Part shown: piece by piece, positions 42,401-50,397 of the stretch | How positions within the stretch are numbered: the first letter of the stretch is position 1 | Layout of the letters: every line of letters begins with the position of its first letter | Source: UBA7672 sp965279085 | GTDB lineage: Bacteria > Pseudomonadota > Alphaproteobacteria > Caulobacterales > Hyphomonadaceae | Reading direction: 5' to 3' | Assembly (NCBI GenBank): GCA_965279085.1 | Contig: OZ257149.1 | Span: 2,108,001-2,172,000 of the forward strand | Length of the DNA stretch: 64,000 nucleotides | Notes under the pieces: generated by a model | The model's database searches: none | What the model was told of the DNA's origin: nothing | The model's input: only the letters and a program-made list of their open reading frames with translations | Position numbers and translations under genes: made by a program

Positions 42401-42441
42401 GCCGCGCCGAATGGACAACTGACGAGGGAGGCGAGGAATGA
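39418..42441 (+). CDS. addB: Double-strand break repair protein AddB
   Basis: A 1007-residue subunit of the AddAB helicase-nuclease that resects DNA ends and recognises Chi-like sites. It begins at GTG 39418 behind AGGGGGAG. The N-terminal half is an inactivated helicase-like domain without a Walker A. ILASLNEGAWPKP is mid-protein. The C-terminal nuclease has GTAVHLAVE and the catalytic LAIVDFKTGEP. The protein contains no cysteine at all, so it cannot hold the 4Fe-4S cluster of the Bacillus-type AddB. It overlaps addA by ATGA. Confidence 0.95.
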   Translation: MFAEGLPRVFSLPASSFFLDELAKGLIDATGAREHPEALADAVIFTPNQRAARELALALYRAMDGTLLTPDIRTLGDIDEEDGIAAFGPDALDLPPALSPASRRGSLARLIQRWLEGAGEEDVPPSSLIAAADELGTLIDQSWLVGGVDWEKLDGVRKDLTPSLAEHWQASAHFLDIVMKAWPKHLKEQGFVDAQQRRLAAADALKTRWLSELPKHPVIIAGSTGTGAATRILMEAVLKLPRGLIVFPGLDPDLTAKAWASVADAASHPQHAFGETLKWLRLKPQNVRAWPDSAETLREISRRRLINEALAPAVETRDWTERLDTLAAPRTAKELVTEALAGLSLIEAEDESDEALVAALLLRETLETPDRTVALVTPEAQLARRVAAILERWSLDIGPSSPTPMTRTPAGSFLLLLARWVRDPGDPVRLLAVLKHEFTRISRTPEQLHRIVSAMEREFLRGPRRHTTLEDLATRLDKPHDEDKRPQPEAAKLIRDIDAMHYPAQAAFYDERIDGAAAAEAIARLAEAIAGGAHVWSAKSGAMAAQFIMQLTELSNGMGLMPSAEFADFAETLMQRMNAAPENAEHPRIAIWGPLEARLQRRDRIILASLNEGAWPKPAAADAFLNRTLRKQIGLPDPDERIGLSAHDFAQMANAPEVILLRAKRVDDKPAVASRWLWRLRTLAAGGLGRAEAEAALKPKAESDPLVWAKAMRHADTVKPAKAPAPKPPVDKRRLDKFSPSRVVQLIRDPYADYAKRILRLEPLRRVGEDIDARERGTAVHLAVETFEKPDNERAIDELITTTLKEAGAAPELIELEKPMWLRAGQAYLRWSAQRQRHRVDFATEEKAGITFDSSVGKVTLEATADRVEKLADGTLAIVDFKTGEPKKVKPVESGLESQLPLEAAIAAQSPFGHIGPAQTSELIYFRMSLSARTSDDDNGQPLAFKSHKTMQVAEEALAGLKRLIEQYADPGQPYLSKPRVEFVWSVSDYDNLARRAEWTTDEGGEE

Positions 42442-45400
42442 GCACGCCTGTCCTCGAAATCTGGCCAGAAACTTGGAAAGAATACGAAGACGCAACACGC
42501 GGGCAGGCCGACGCCGCGAAGCCCAGCGTCTCCGCCTGGGTCGAAGCCAATGCTGGCTCGGGCAAGACGAAAGTCCTGATCGACCGCGTCGCCCGCCTCC
42601 TGCTGGAAGGCGCAGAGCCCGATTCCATCCTTTGCGTCACCTACACCAAGGCCGCCGCCAGCGAGATGCAGTCGCGCCTGTTCGCGCGTCTCGGCGACTG
42701 GTGCGTGATGGAGGAGGAACGCCTCAAGGCCGAACTCGCCAGGCTCGAAGGCCGCGCCGCGAGCGCGTACACGCACGACGACATCGGCCTCGCCCGCCAG
42801 CTCTTCGCGAAGGCGCTCGAAACGCCCGGCGGCCTGCGAATCGAGACGATCCACGCCTTCTCCGGCCGCGTCCTGCGCCGCTTCCCGCTCGAGGCCGGCG
42901 TCGTGCCCGGCTTTTCCGAACTCGACGACGATGATGCAGCCGAGCTCTGGGATGACGCCTTCCGCGCCATGGGCCGCCGTGTCGTGCGCGGAGACGCAGC
43001 CCTTGTCGAAGCCGCACGCCACGTCGCCGAAGCCGGCGGCGGCAAGGGCTTCGACGCCGTTCGTACCCTCCTCCCCCGCCGCGCCGCCATCCAGCGCTAC
43101 ATCGCCAACGCCGGCAGCATCGACGCAGCGGTGAACAGGCTCCGCGCCGAACTCGGCGCCCCCTCCGGCACTGCGGACGATATCCTCGAACAAGCCATGG
43201 GAGCCGATCTCCCCCGCAAGGCGCTGAAGGATCTTCTCGCCGCCCTGCCCACCACAAAGAAATCCGACGCCGAACTCGCCGAAACGCTCGCCATCGCACT
43301 CGCCGATGCGCCCGCCGACCACCGCTTCGACGCCTACGCCAGCATCGCCTTCACCAAGGGCGGCGACATCCGCAAGTCCAACCCCTATACCGCCGACGCC
43401 ATCAAGATCGCGCCCGCCTGCGCCTTCTTCTTCCAGGTGAAAGACGCGCCTCAAGGCAGCGAGTTCAACCGCGTCCTCGCCGTCGCCGAAGCCCTCAATG
43501 CCCGCCGTCTTTATGACCGCTCCGCCGCGCTCCTCCGCCTCGCCGACGTCCTGTTCGAGGATTTCGCTCGCCGTAAACGCGCCCGCGCCGGCCTCGACTT
43601 CGACGACTTGATCGAGACCACGTCACAGCTTCTCACCCGCCAGCACGCCGCTGAATGGGTGTTGTGGAAGCTCGATGGCGGCATCGCACACATCCTGCTC
43701 GACGAAGCGCAGGATACCAGCCCGGCCCAGTGGAAGATCCTCAAGGCGCTCACCGACGATATCTACGCCGGCGCCGGCGCCGTCCGCGACGAACAGCGCA
43801 CGCTCTTCGTCGTCGGCGATCAGAAGCAGTCGATCTACTCCTTCCAGGGCGCCGACCCGGAACACTTCATCTCCGAGAAGCAGACCTTCGAGACGAACGC
43901 CCGCACGGCCGACCTCGACTACGAACTCCCCGATCTCGCCATGTCGTTCCGCTCGACGAAACAGGTGCTCGACTATGTCGATACCGTCTTCGACACGGAT
44001 GTCTTCGTTCCCGACTCGCCCTTCACGATGAACCCGCCCGACGCGGCCAACCTGATGCGGCACACGCCCTTCCGCCGCAACGAGGCAGGCTCGGTCGAAC
44101 TCTGGCCGCTCGAAACGTCTCCGGAAGTCGAGCCCGCCGAACCGTGGACCGCCCCGCGCGGCCAGGAATCCGCCGCCAGCCCCAAATCCAGGCTCGCCAC
44201 CCGCATCGCGAAGTTCATCCGCCGCGAGATCGAAACTGGCGCCGCCATCTGGGACAGCAAGCACGAGCGCCCCTGCCGCCCTGGCGACTTCCTCATCCTC
44301 GTGCGCGGCCGCACCGCGGGCCTCTTCGACGGCATCCTGCAGGCGCTCAAACGCGAGAACATCCCCGTCGCCGGCGCCGACCGCATCAAGCTGCTCGACT
44401 CGCTCGCCGTGCAGGACCTGCTCAACCTCGTCCGCTTCGCCCTCTGTCCCGAAGACGACCTCGCCCTCGCCGAAATTCTGAAAGGCCCCTTCGCTGGCCT
44501 CGACGACGACCAGCTCTTCGCCATCGCCAACCCGCGCGCCGGCCGCCTCTGGCCCGCCGTGCAGGCCGCGAACATTCCCGTCACCGCCTTCCTCGAGAAT
44601 GTTCTCGAGCGCCGCCACCAGCCGCCCTTCGAATTCCTCACCCACGCGCTCGAACGCGGGCACGGCCTGCCGCGCCCCGGCTGGGAGCTGATACTCTCCC
44701 GCTTCGGCGGCCCCGCGCGCGAGCCCGTCACCGCCCTCGTCGACCGCGCCGCCGCCTTCGACGCCGGCGAAGCGCCCAGCCTCCAGACCTTCCTCGACGC
44801 CGTCGAACGCCGTGGCGGCGAGGTGAAGCGCGAACTCTCCGGCCCGCAGGACGAAGTGCGCGTGATGACCGTCCACGGCGCCAAGGGCCTCGAAGCCCCC
44901 ATCGTCATCCTGCCCGACACCTGCGCCGCTCACCGCTCCAGCGACGGCGTCTTCATCACCGAGGACGGCGCGCCGATCTGGGCCGGCTCGAAATCCAACG
45001 ACACCGAACTCAGCGCGCAACTCCGCGCCATCGCAGACGCCCGGTCGCTCCGCGAACACCGCCGCCTGCTCTACGTCGCCCTCACGCGCGCGCAGGACCG
45101 CCTCATCGTCTGCGGCGCCGAACGGGGCAATGCGAAAGACGGCCACGAGAAGACATCCTGGTACCGCGTCTGCGAGGGCGCGATGCAACGCCTCGCCGAA
45201 AGCGGACAAGTCGCCGACGTGGAAGATGGCGACCGAACCATCCGCCGCTTCGGCATCGCACCGGCCCAGCTCAACCCGGCCGCCATCTCCACGAAGCAGG
45301 CCACCCAACTCCCCGCCTGGCTCACGCGCCCTGTCACGCTCGAATTCAAGGGCCGCCTGCTCTCGCCCTCGCGCCTCACCGCCACCGGCGAGCCTCCCGT

Positions 45401-45932
45401 CATCTCGCCCTTCGGCGCCGGCCGCGCCGAGCGCCTGCGCCGCGGCACACTCATCCACGTCATGTTCGAAGTCCTGCCCGAGCTGCCGCCGAAGTCCCGC
45501 CGCAAGGCAGCCGAAGCCTTCCTCAAGAAGCAGCCGGACCTCACCCCCGCCCAGCGCAAGGAAATGCTCGAAGCCGCCCTCGGTGTGCTGGAGGACGAGG
45601 ACTTCGCGGACGTATTCACCCCCGGCGGCCGCGCCGAAGCGCCCGTCATCGGCAAACTCGGCGACAACACGATCAACGGCCGCGTCGACCGCCTTGTGGT
45701 CACCGACGCCGAAATCCTGATCGTCGACTACAAGACCGACCGCCCCTCGCCCCCCACCATCGAGGGCGTCGGGGAGGCCTATATCGCGCAGATGGCCACC
45801 TATCGCGCCGTGTTGACGCAGCGCTGGCCGAACCGCCCCATTAGGTGCCTGCTGGTATGGACAGACGGCCCCAGACTCATGGAAATACCCCCTTCCGCCC
45901 TCGACCGCGCGCTCAAGGCCCTCCAGCCGTGA
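42438..45932 (+). CDS. addA: Double-strand break repair helicase/nuclease AddA
   Basis: A 1164-residue UvrD-like helicase with a C-terminal nuclease. Walker A ANAGSGKTKVLIDR is near residue 35, motif Ia VTYTKAAASEM follows, Walker B ILLDEAQDTSPAQW, motif III VVGDQKQSIYSFQGADP, motif V VMTVHGAKGLEAP and motif VI YVALTRAQDRL are all present. The nuclease has RGTLIHVMFE and ILIVDYKTDRP. It overlaps addB, and the two proteins form one complex that replaces RecBCD. The thioredoxin genes follow. Confidence 0.96.
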   Translation: MSTPVLEIWPETWKEYEDATRGQADAAKPSVSAWVEANAGSGKTKVLIDRVARLLLEGAEPDSILCVTYTKAAASEMQSRLFARLGDWCVMEEERLKAELARLEGRAASAYTHDDIGLARQLFAKALETPGGLRIETIHAFSGRVLRRFPLEAGVVPGFSELDDDDAAELWDDAFRAMGRRVVRGDAALVEAARHVAEAGGGKGFDAVRTLLPRRAAIQRYIANAGSIDAAVNRLRAELGAPSGTADDILEQAMGADLPRKALKDLLAALPTTKKSDAELAETLAIALADAPADHRFDAYASIAFTKGGDIRKSNPYTADAIKIAPACAFFFQVKDAPQGSEFNRVLAVAEALNARRLYDRSAALLRLADVLFEDFARRKRARAGLDFDDLIETTSQLLTRQHAAEWVLWKLDGGIAHILLDEAQDTSPAQWKILKALTDDIYAGAGAVRDEQRTLFVVGDQKQSIYSFQGADPEHFISEKQTFETNARTADLDYELPDLAMSFRSTKQVLDYVDTVFDTDVFVPDSPFTMNPPDAANLMRHTPFRRNEAGSVELWPLETSPEVEPAEPWTAPRGQESAASPKSRLATRIAKFIRREIETGAAIWDSKHERPCRPGDFLILVRGRTAGLFDGILQALKRENIPVAGADRIKLLDSLAVQDLLNLVRFALCPEDDLALAEILKGPFAGLDDDQLFAIANPRAGRLWPAVQAANIPVTAFLENVLERRHQPPFEFLTHALERGHGLPRPGWELILSRFGGPAREPVTALVDRAAAFDAGEAPSLQTFLDAVERRGGEVKRELSGPQDEVRVMTVHGAKGLEAPIVILPDTCAAHRSSDGVFITEDGAPIWAGSKSNDTELSAQLRAIADARSLREHRRLLYVALTRAQDRLIVCGAERGNAKDGHEKTSWYRVCEGAMQRLAESGQVADVEDGDRTIRRFGIAPAQLNPAAISTKQATQLPAWLTRPVTLEFKGRLLSPSRLTATGEPPVISPFGAGRAERLRRGTLIHVMFEVLPELPPKSRRKAAEAFLKKQPDLTPAQRKEMLEAALGVLEDEDFADVFTPGGRAEAPVIGKLGDNTINGRVDRLVVTDAEILIVDYKTDRPSPPTIEGVGEAYIAQMATYRAVLTQRWPNRPIRCLLVWTDGPRLMEIPPSALDRALKALQP

Positions 45933-45976
45933 ACCGTGCGTTTAGCGGCGCTCTGTTCAATGGAGACCGCCCCCAC

Positions 45977-45994
45977 CCCACCTAGGGTGGGCAA
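45977..45994 (+). terminator. Weak hairpin between addA and the thioredoxin genes
   Basis: CCCACC, TAG, GGTGGG: a 6-bp stem followed by CAAGTTTT. It could attenuate read-through from addA into the thioredoxins. The T-tract is short and the evidence thin. Confidence 0.3.
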
Positions 45995-46013
45995 GTTTTC
46001 CGGGAAAAATGTC

Positions 46014-46346
46014 ATGACCGTCTCCGCCATCTCCGACGACAGCTTCGACAGCGAAGTCCTCGCCTCCGACAGGCCCGTGATCGTCGACTTCTGGGCCGAA
46101 TGGTGCGGCCCCTGCAAACAGGTCTCCGCGCACTTCGAAGCCCTCGCCGACGAACTCGGCGACAAGGTGAAAGTCGTGAAGCTCAACATCGACGACAACC
46201 CGATGACCGCCGGCCGCTTCGGCGTGCGCGGCCTGCCTACCTTCATGATCTTCGAGAAGGGCAACGTCACCGCCACGCACCTTGGCGCGATGAGCAAGTC
46301 GCGCATGGTCGAGTGGCTCAAGGAATCCGCGCCGTCAGTGGCGTAG
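46014..46346 (+). CDS. trxA: Thioredoxin (active site WCGPC)
   Basis: A 110-residue classical thioredoxin: VIVDFWAEWCGPCKQ active site (about 22-36), DDNPMTAGRFGVRGLPTFMIF with the cis-proline, and a C-terminal helix. ATG 46014 gives the normal length; an in-frame extension to 45936 is unlike the family. It is followed 23 bases later by a second thioredoxin with a different active site. Confidence 0.95.
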   Translation: MTVSAISDDSFDSEVLASDRPVIVDFWAEWCGPCKQVSAHFEALADELGDKVKVVKLNIDDNPMTAGRFGVRGLPTFMIFEKGNVTATHLGAMSKSRMVEWLKESAPSVA

Positions 46347-46369
46347 GTTCAGTTCAAGAGGACACGCAC

Positions 46370-46702
46370 ATGGCGCTCCAGGAAATCACCGACGACAATT
46401 TCGAGACCGAAGTCATGCAGGCGACTGGGCCCGTCGTCGTCGACTTCTGGGCCGAATGGTGCGGCTCGTGCAAGCAGATGATGCCCGCCTTCGAACAGCT
46501 CGCCGGCGAACTCGAAGGCAAAGCGAAGCTGGTCAAGTTCAACGCCGACGAAAACCCCATGACCCCCGGCCGCTTCGGCGTCCGCGGCCTGCCCACCATG
46601 ATGATCTTCGAGAACGGCAAGCTCCTCTCGATGAAGACCGGCGCGATGACCAAGTCCAAGATCGCCGAATGGGTCAGGGAAGCCGCGCCGTCAGCGGCGT
46701 AG
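46370..46702 (+). CDS. Thioredoxin paralogue (active site WCGSC)
   Basis: A 110-residue thioredoxin 23 bases after the first one and clearly its paralogue: VVVDFWAEWCGSCKQ replaces GPC by GSC, and DENPMTPGRFGVRGLPTMMIF keeps the cis-proline. The ATG at 46370 follows AAGAGGA. A Ser in place of Pro usually changes the redox potential and target range. The gene ends at a strong terminator (46728). Confidence 0.93.
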   Translation: MALQEITDDNFETEVMQATGPVVVDFWAEWCGSCKQMMPAFEQLAGELEGKAKLVKFNADENPMTPGRFGVRGLPTMMIFENGKLLSMKTGAMTKSKIAEWVREAAPSAA

Positions 46703-46727
46703 TCTCCACGCGAACGGGAAGCATTGA

Positions 46728-46755
46728 CCCGCGCAGCGTCCGCTGCGCGGGTTTT
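46728..46755 (+). terminator. Rho-independent terminator after the thioredoxin genes
   Basis: CCCGCGCAGCG, TC, CGCTGCGCGGG, then TTTTGTTTTG. The 11-base arms are perfectly complementary, with a few inner bases opened to form the loop. It lies 25 bases past the stop at 46702 and closes the tsaE-to-trx block. Confidence 0.9.
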
Positions 46756-46817
46756 GTTTTGCCGTCTGCCGTGAACGGCAGCGCCGTGATACCCTCAAGC
46801 GTTCGCGGAGGCTGGGC

Positions 46818-47570
46818 ATGCTCCTGAAGCGTCTCGTTATCGCCCTTGTTCTGACCGCCGCCTGTGCTGCGCCGGCGCGCGCCTGTCTTGCCAACTATAA
46901 TCAGGGCCTTGGCTTCTGGGACAAGCCGCCTACTGACCTCCGCCCGGGCGAAGTCGTGCTTGAGGTCGAGTTTGGCGGCGAAGCAGAGCAGGTGGTGCGA
47001 GGCAACGCCGAAGGGGACAACGTCTTTCCGTCACCGCAGTATGGCGGTGACGTATTCACGAATCCGGACGAATTCCCGTTCGCAACCTCTTGCGGCGCGG
47101 CGACGGCCTATCGTGTGAAGCGCGTCCTTCATGGCGAATTCGACGGCGACATGGTCCTTGTCGGTCCCTTCGTGATCCTCCACGACGAGACTTGGAATCC
47201 CTTCCGCAAGCGCATTCTCGTCGGCACGCTTGATCGCCCGATCAAGGCAGCACTCGTTTCGGTCAGAAACTGGCGCGAGCATGTCTTCCTGGGCGCCCCA
47301 ATGGAGCCCCGACTCGTCAGGGAATGGACGCCTTCGACGGTGGACCGCATCCTCTCACTGCCCGAGCGTCTCGTCTTTGGCGGCGCGCGGCTGATCGGCT
47401 TTGGCCTGTCGCATCTGATCGGGGTGACCGCAGAAGGCGCCGCTGGCCTTTGGTTCGGCCTCGCCGTCATCGCCGCGTTCGCCCTCTCAATTGCCCTGCT
47501 GATCTGGCGCGCCCGCCGAAAACAAACGGCGGCTGTACGCACTCTTGGGAAGAGCGCGGATACTTCATGA
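46818..47570 (+). CDS. Exported protein with C-terminal membrane span
   Basis: A 250-residue protein: signal peptide about 1-22 (ARA-C), a periplasmic domain with cysteines at CLANYNQG and TSCGAATAY, and one membrane span near 211-233 (GLWFGLAVIAAFALSIALLIW) followed by a basic tail. This gives a periplasmic domain with a C-terminal anchor. VVLEVEF and YRVKRVLHGEFDGDMVLVG suggest a beta-rich fold. No family is recognised. ATG 46818 is the only good start. Confidence 0.7.
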   Translation: MLLKRLVIALVLTAACAAPARACLANYNQGLGFWDKPPTDLRPGEVVLEVEFGGEAEQVVRGNAEGDNVFPSPQYGGDVFTNPDEFPFATSCGAATAYRVKRVLHGEFDGDMVLVGPFVILHDETWNPFRKRILVGTLDRPIKAALVSVRNWREHVFLGAPMEPRLVREWTPSTVDRILSLPERLVFGGARLIGFGLSHLIGVTAEGAAGLWFGLAVIAAFALSIALLIWRARRKQTAAVRTLGKSADTS

Positions 47571-47643
47571 CCATGGACCTCTTGCCCTCGGTGCCCGTCC
47601 GGTGTTTCTGCACTGCAGCACACGCCTGAGACCGGGGACTTCA

Positions 47644-48696
47644 ATGAGCACGCGAACACCACGCCAGTTCTTCAAGCCGCTGGCGATCGGCGCCCCGGAA
47701 CCAGCGCGCGAACTGCCGGTGAAGCTCGAGCGCATGATCCATTTCGTGCCGGGCCATAACGAGAAGGTCCGTTCCAAGACACCAGAGATGGCCGCAAAGG
47801 TCGACGTCATCCTCGCCAACCTCGAGGACGCCATTCCCTCCGACGCCAAGGACGCGGCCCGCGCCGGTGCCATCGAGATGTCGAAAATGCTCGACTGGAA
47901 GGCGCAAGGCACCGGCCTGTGGACGCGCGTCAACCCGCTGAACAGCCCGTGGTTTCTCGACGACGTCACCGAGATCGTGACAAAAGCCGGCAACATCTAC
48001 GACGTCATCATGCTGCCGAAGGTCGAAGGCCCGTGGGACATTCACTTCGCTGACCAGCTCGTCGCCCAGCTCGAAGCGAAGGCTGGCATCACGCGCCCCA
48101 TCCTCTTCCACGCCATCCTCGAAACCGGACAGGGCGTCGCCCTGGTGGAAGACATCTGCCTCGCCTCCCCGCGCATGCAGGGCATCTCGCTTGGACCGGC
48201 AGATCTCGCCGCGAACCGCGCGATGAAGACCACGCGCGTCGGCGGCGGCCATCCGATGTATAAAGTGATCGAGGATCCGGTCGAAGGTCGCGATCGCATC
48301 TCGGCGCAGCAGGACCCATGGCACTACACGCTCGGCAAGATGGTGGATGCTTGTGTTCAAGCGGGCATCAAGCCGTTCTACGGCCCCTTCGGCGACATCG
48401 CCGATCTCGCCGCGTGCGAACAGCAATTCAAGAACGCCTTCCTCATGGGCTGCGCCGGCGCATGGTCGCTGCACCCCGGCCAGATCGACATCGCCAAGCG
48501 CGTCTTCTCGCCCGAGCCCGGCGAAGTGAAGTTTGCCCTCCGCATCCTCGAAGCCATGCCCGACGGCACCGGCGTCACCATGCTCGACGGCAAGATGCAG
48601 GACGACGCCACCTGGAAACAGGCCAAGGTCATCGTCGATCTCGCGAAACAGGTCGCCGCGAAAGATCCGGAGATGGCGAAGGCCTACGGGCTGTAG
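47644..48696 (+). CDS. HpcH/HpaI-family CoA-ester lyase (malyl-CoA lyase-like)
   Basis: A 350-residue TIM-barrel lyase of the citrate-lyase beta/malyl-CoA lyase group. Seen: LERMIHFVPGHNEKVRSK (about 27-44), ANLEDAIPSD with acidic metal ligands, MLPKVEGPWDI, ILETGQGVALVEDI with the catalytic Glu region, and GISLGPADLAANRAM. This pattern fits (3S)-malyl-CoA/beta-methylmalyl-CoA lyase of the ethylmalonyl-CoA pathway, though length and context do not fix the substrate. ATG 47644 has GGGGA upstream; the extension to 47545 overlaps the preceding gene and is rejected. Confidence 0.85.
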   Translation: MSTRTPRQFFKPLAIGAPEPARELPVKLERMIHFVPGHNEKVRSKTPEMAAKVDVILANLEDAIPSDAKDAARAGAIEMSKMLDWKAQGTGLWTRVNPLNSPWFLDDVTEIVTKAGNIYDVIMLPKVEGPWDIHFADQLVAQLEAKAGITRPILFHAILETGQGVALVEDICLASPRMQGISLGPADLAANRAMKTTRVGGGHPMYKVIEDPVEGRDRISAQQDPWHYTLGKMVDACVQAGIKPFYGPFGDIADLAACEQQFKNAFLMGCAGAWSLHPGQIDIAKRVFSPEPGEVKFALRILEAMPDGTGVTMLDGKMQDDATWKQAKVIVDLAKQVAAKDPEMAKAYGL

Positions 48697-48785
48697 ACTC
48701 TCCGATTCTTGACTTTTGCTTTACCCGAAATCGGCTAGCCCTTGAGGCAGCGCCAGTCGAATCGGCGCGTCATCTGGGGGACTAC

Positions 48786-49409
48786 ATGAAACTGATGTCT
48801 GTGCTCGCCGTAGCCACGGCGATCGGCGGCGTTTCTGCTGCACCTGCGTTCGCGCAAGCTCCGGCGCCTGCTGCTCCTGAAGCGCCGCCTAAACCCGAGA
48901 AGCCCGGTCATTCCGGCTTCTATGTCGGCGGCGGGATCAACCTCTATTTCCTCGACCGCGATTTCGCGGCCGGAAACATGCCAATCGCTTTCGAGGACCA
49001 GCCGTCTCCCGGCGCGTTCATGGGCCGCCTCGGCTATGCCTTCAACGAGAACTTCGCCGTCGAGGTCGAAGCCGGCATCGGCGGCGCCGATTCCAAGTTC
49101 ACGACCAGCGGCGGCGGAGCAGATGGCGATGTCGGCCTCGAAAACCCCTTGGGCGCATACGTCGTGCTGACCCTGCCCATGAGCGGCGGCGGCTATCTGC
49201 ACGGCAAGGCGGGCTTCGTCAGCGCGACGGTCACGCGCGAGTATCTCGGCACTGAATATGACGATTCCGATCTGAGCGGCGCCGCCTTTGGCATCGGTGG
49301 AGGCTGGCGCTCCGGCGCTGTGGATTTCCGGATGGAGTACAGCTTCATGTCGGGCGGCGACAGCGGCGATGGCGGCGTGCTCGGCATGTTCATCTACCGC
49401 AGCTTCTAG
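48786..49409 (+). CDS. Small outer-membrane beta-barrel protein
   Basis: A 207-residue barrel: signal peptide 1-23 (AFA-Q), a Pro/Ala linker (24-40), then eight likely strands starting SGFYVGGGINLYFLD, with FMGRLGYAFNENFAVEVEAG, YVVLTLPM and AAFGIGGGWRSGAVDFRMEY, ending MFIYRSF with terminal Phe. It belongs to the OmpA/OmpX-like porin family (OMP_b-brl). GGGGGA precedes ATG 48786; the frame stays open upstream into the lyase gene but has no signal peptide there. Probable structural or adhesion role. Confidence 0.85.
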   Translation: MKLMSVLAVATAIGGVSAAPAFAQAPAPAAPEAPPKPEKPGHSGFYVGGGINLYFLDRDFAAGNMPIAFEDQPSPGAFMGRLGYAFNENFAVEVEAGIGGADSKFTTSGGGADGDVGLENPLGAYVVLTLPMSGGGYLHGKAGFVSATVTREYLGTEYDDSDLSGAAFGIGGGWRSGAVDFRMEYSFMSGGDSGDGGVLGMFIYRSF

Positions 49410-49418
49410 ACGGCAAAC

Positions 49419-49446
49419 GCCGGGGCCGCCTCAGCGCGGCTCCGGC
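49419..49446. terminator. Hairpin between two convergent genes
   Basis: GCCGGGGCCGC, six bases, GCGGCTCCGGC: an 11-position stem with one G-U-type mismatch just after the barrel stop and overlapping the end of the opposite gene. T-tracts are lacking, so termination would rest on the stem alone. Confidence 0.4.
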
Positions 49447-50351
49447 AGTCCGTTGAAATCGCGCGACGCATCCACCACGTAACGCCACGCGCCGCCCTCG
49501 CGCGCGCCGTCGATCTGCAGGCACGCATACGGGCGGTTCTTCTGATTGTCCGCGTCGCGCCGCGCGATCGGCCACTTCTTCGCGCAATCCTTCGTCAGGC
49601 AGTAGCAGGCCTCTGACAAGAAGGCGTCGACGGTGTCGGCGCCATGCGTGAACACCTGCAGCGTCCGCTCGCCCGGCGCCTTCAGCGCGTCGAGCGCAGT
49701 GTCCTCGCCCGCGATCAGCTGCTCCACCGCATAGGCGCGCGGCACGAACCGGTTGAGCGACGCCCGATCACCCGCACGCAGAGCGAGGACAAAATCGACA
49801 GCCACTCGCTCGACCGCCTCCCGATGCGGCCAGTCCAGCGGCGCGACAGCGAGATCAGCGCCTTTCGCACCCGGCATCCGACGCTTCAGCCCAGCCGGCT
49901 TCAGCTCGCCCTGACTCATGAACACCAGGAACGGTCCCTTGGCTTCAAGACACCCCAGCGTGCGGTAGTGCAGGCTGATGCCCGGCGAGCGCAGCAGGCC
50001 CGTCATCAGGTCGTTTTCCGCCTGTGCACAATCCGACACGCGTCCTGTGAACGTCCCGCGCCAATAGCCCAGCACATCGCCCTGCCCGTCGACATACCCG
50101 CCAATGAACTTCGCGTTGAGCCCGTAGATCGCGTCCTCATCGACATAGAGCCGCTCGCTCCCATAGATCGCAGGCACGCTGACGCACTTGCCCATCCAAG
50201 CAGCCGGATTGGAAGCGATCGCCTCGACCGTCGTTTTTTCCGAAGCCGTCGGCGCACACACACGCGCGACACGCGAAGGCTGCTGAGGCGTGGCATCGCC
50301 CATCGCGAATACGAAAGATACAATTACGAGAAGTGCGGCGGCGATCCTCAT
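49431..50351 (-). CDS. Exported protein of unknown function
   Basis: A 306-residue secreted protein with a signal peptide over residues 1-20. The mature part contains six or more cysteines (RVCAPT, MGKCVSVPA, VSDCAQAE, EACYCLTKDCAKKWP) that could make several disulfides. The first half (KCVSVPAIYGSERLYVDEDA, then NAKFIGGYVDGQGDVLGYW) looks like a small beta domain. No family is recognised. It lies 46 bases downstream of the DUF1287 gene, so they may be co-transcribed. Confidence 0.7.
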   Translation of the reverse strand: MRIAAALLVIVSFVFAMGDATPQQPSRVARVCAPTASEKTTVEAIASNPAAWMGKCVSVPAIYGSERLYVDEDAIYGLNAKFIGGYVDGQGDVLGYWRGTFTGRVSDCAQAENDLMTGLLRSPGISLHYRTLGCLEAKGPFLVFMSQGELKPAGLKRRMPGAKGADLAVAPLDWPHREAVERVAVDFVLALRAGDRASLNRFVPRAYAVEQLIAGEDTALDALKAPGERTLQVFTHGADTVDAFLSEACYCLTKDCAKKWPIARRDADNQKNRPYACLQIDGAREGGAWRYVVDASRDFNGLPEPR

Positions 50352-50397
50352 GCCGCCCTGCTAGCATGAGCCGTGCGCTGGCCGAAGGACGTTCAGA

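Noticed and set aside
40177..42498. A 773-codon open frame on the minus strand opposite addB
   Set aside because: It lies antisense to a clear addB gene in very GC-rich DNA, where the reverse frame stays open by codon bias. It has repetitive Gly/Arg/Asp composition and no motif.
43623..45458. A 611-codon open frame on the minus strand opposite addA
   Set aside because: Same reason: shadow of addA helicase motifs, low-complexity composition, no ribosome site.
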